Below, one piece after another: positions 63,510 through 64,000 of a stretch of 64,000 nucleotides of DNA. The position numbers and the translations under genes are program-made. The DNA comes from UBA2233 sp002347965 [NCBI: Nitrospirae bacterium UBA2233] (GTDB lineage Bacteria > UBA2233): contig DDYN01000039.1 in the NCBI GenBank assembly GCA_002347965.1, forward strand, positions 276 through 64,275, given 5' to 3'. The first letter of the stretch is position 1; the number at the start of each line of letters is the position of its first letter. A model generated the notes under the pieces. It was not told the origin of the DNA. It did not search any database and saw only the letters and a program-made list of their open reading frames with translations.

Positions 63510-64000
63510 ATGGCTTGGCAGCACGCCTACGTCTTGTGCGCTCAGGACAACCTTGCCTACCTTGTCTTCGATCGAGAGATGGGACACGCTCTTGTTGTGG
63601 ACCCGACCGACCCGGAGAAGGTCGAGCGTTCCCTGAAGACTCTCGGCCTTAAGCCCGCCGCGATTCTGAACACCCATTCGCATCCTGACCACACCCAAGG
63701 AAACGAACGCCTGGCCAAAGCGTACAGCATTCCGGTTTATGGGCCTGCCCGTGAAGCCGAAGCTATCCCCATGCTCCGCTATCCCATAGAAGGCGGTCAG
63801 GTTCTTGACTTGGCGGGCATTTCCATCAAGGTTCACGACACGCCGGGCCATACCAAGGGGGGGCTTACGTTTGAGGTCGAGCACGAAGCGCTCATAACGG
63901 GAGACACGTTGTTTTTCTTGGGCTGCGGAAACCCGAATGTCGGCGGAGATGTCGAGGTCCTTTTTGACACGTTCAAGAGGGTCTACGCGCAGTTGCCGGG
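63510..64000 (+). CDS. Metallo-beta-lactamase fold hydrolase, glyoxalase II-like (partial)
   Basis: Starts at ATG 63510 with GGAGG seven bases upstream, and runs off the window end (163 codons seen). It carries the zinc-binding NTHSHPDHTQGN near residue 56, then TPGHTKGGLTF near 109 and TGDTLFFLGCGNPNVGGD near 130, as in hydroxyacylglutathione hydrolases. It would split S-D-lactoylglutathione or a similar thioester. Divergent from yggS across 102 bp. The missing C-terminus prevents a firmer name. Confidence 0.8.
   Translation, partial: MAWQHAYVLCAQDNLAYLVFDREMGHALVVDPTDPEKVERSLKTLGLKPAAILNTHSHPDHTQGNERLAKAYSIPVYGPAREAEAIPMLRYPIEGGQVLDLAGISIKVHDTPGHTKGGLTFEVEHEALITGDTLFFLGCGNPNVGGDVEVLFDTFKRVYAQLP

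Noticed and set aside
63408-63884. N-terminal extension of YggS over 159 codons
   Set aside because: It lies antisense to the metallo-hydrolase gene, which has a strong ribosome site and HxHxDH motif; the YggS fold begins after 63407.

Overview
The window is a gene-dense bacterial chromosome segment. It has short intergenic gaps, long co-directional operons and G+C judged by eye to be slightly above 50%. I see no insertion sequence, prophage or CRISPR array. The cell is Gram-negative: there is a phosphate-porin-type outer-membrane barrel, a second outer-membrane barrel, a GT9 (heptosyltransferase-type) enzyme, a Tat system and a periplasmic lytic transglycosylase. The gene set (PurS/PurQ/small PurL, TrpB2, DUF2889, a 3-oxoacyl/HMG-CoA-synthase-like enzyme with a DUF35 tail next to a thiolase, FmdB zinc ribbon, RsbS/RsbT) fits a Desulfobacterota-like or neighbouring candidate-phylum lineage. 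The sequence alone does not fix the phylum.

Layout. 1-15000 (minus strand): an extended nusA/infB operon, read rimP-nusA-infB-ylxP-rbfA-nrnA-truB-rpsO-pnp-prfB-ispG-proS-pyrF-rlmB, followed by the start of a tRNA (probably Thr). prfB keeps the programmed +1 frameshift. 15100-18800: fumC and a nucleoside phosphorylase, divergent from trpB2. 18900-22900 (minus): phosphate operon, PhoX-like beta-propeller then pstS-pstC-pstA, with no pstB or phoU in the window. 22970-26410 (plus): GT9 enzyme and secreted GH31 alpha-glucosidase. 26400-29400 (minus): ubiE, an outer-membrane barrel, rsbS-rsbT and dcd. 29404-31490 (plus): trehalase and FmdB-like zinc ribbon. 31480-36200 (minus): tRNA-Lys, tRNA-Leu, tig-clpP-clpX, tRNA-Val, tRNA-Asp, moaC, mobA.

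36300-49050 (minus): one tightly packed run hemW-frmA-(33-codon ORF)-purB-purC-purS-purQ-purL-purF-pyrE-slt-pgsA-nuoI-like-mrp, giving most of IMP synthesis plus one pyrimidine step. 49100-54200: DUF2889 protein, Ppx/GppA, a NUDIX-AMMECR1 fusion, aminotransferase, coaD, rsmD. 54440-58850 (plus): OprP-like porin, a terminator, a promoter with a leader hairpin, then the ketosynthase-DUF35 fusion and thiolase. 58980-63400 (minus): yggS-proC-yggT-yggU-archease, then tatA-tatC and an endonuclease V-like gene with an altered active site. The right edge cuts a glyoxalase II-like metallo-hydrolase.

How it works together. Most of the window is core translation, RNA decay, protein quality control and nucleotide synthesis. 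The pst genes, PhoX-like protein and OprP-like porin form a phosphate-scavenging theme, and trehalase plus secreted alpha-glucosidase suggest use of alpha-glucosides. The least ordinary items are the ketosynthase-DUF35/thiolase pair, in which the expected ketosynthase cysteine is leucine; the NUDIX-AMMECR1 fusion; the endonuclease V in which the position-110 catalytic aspartate is serine; the shared CATG start of ubiE and trehalase; and the small translationally coupled ORF in front of purB.
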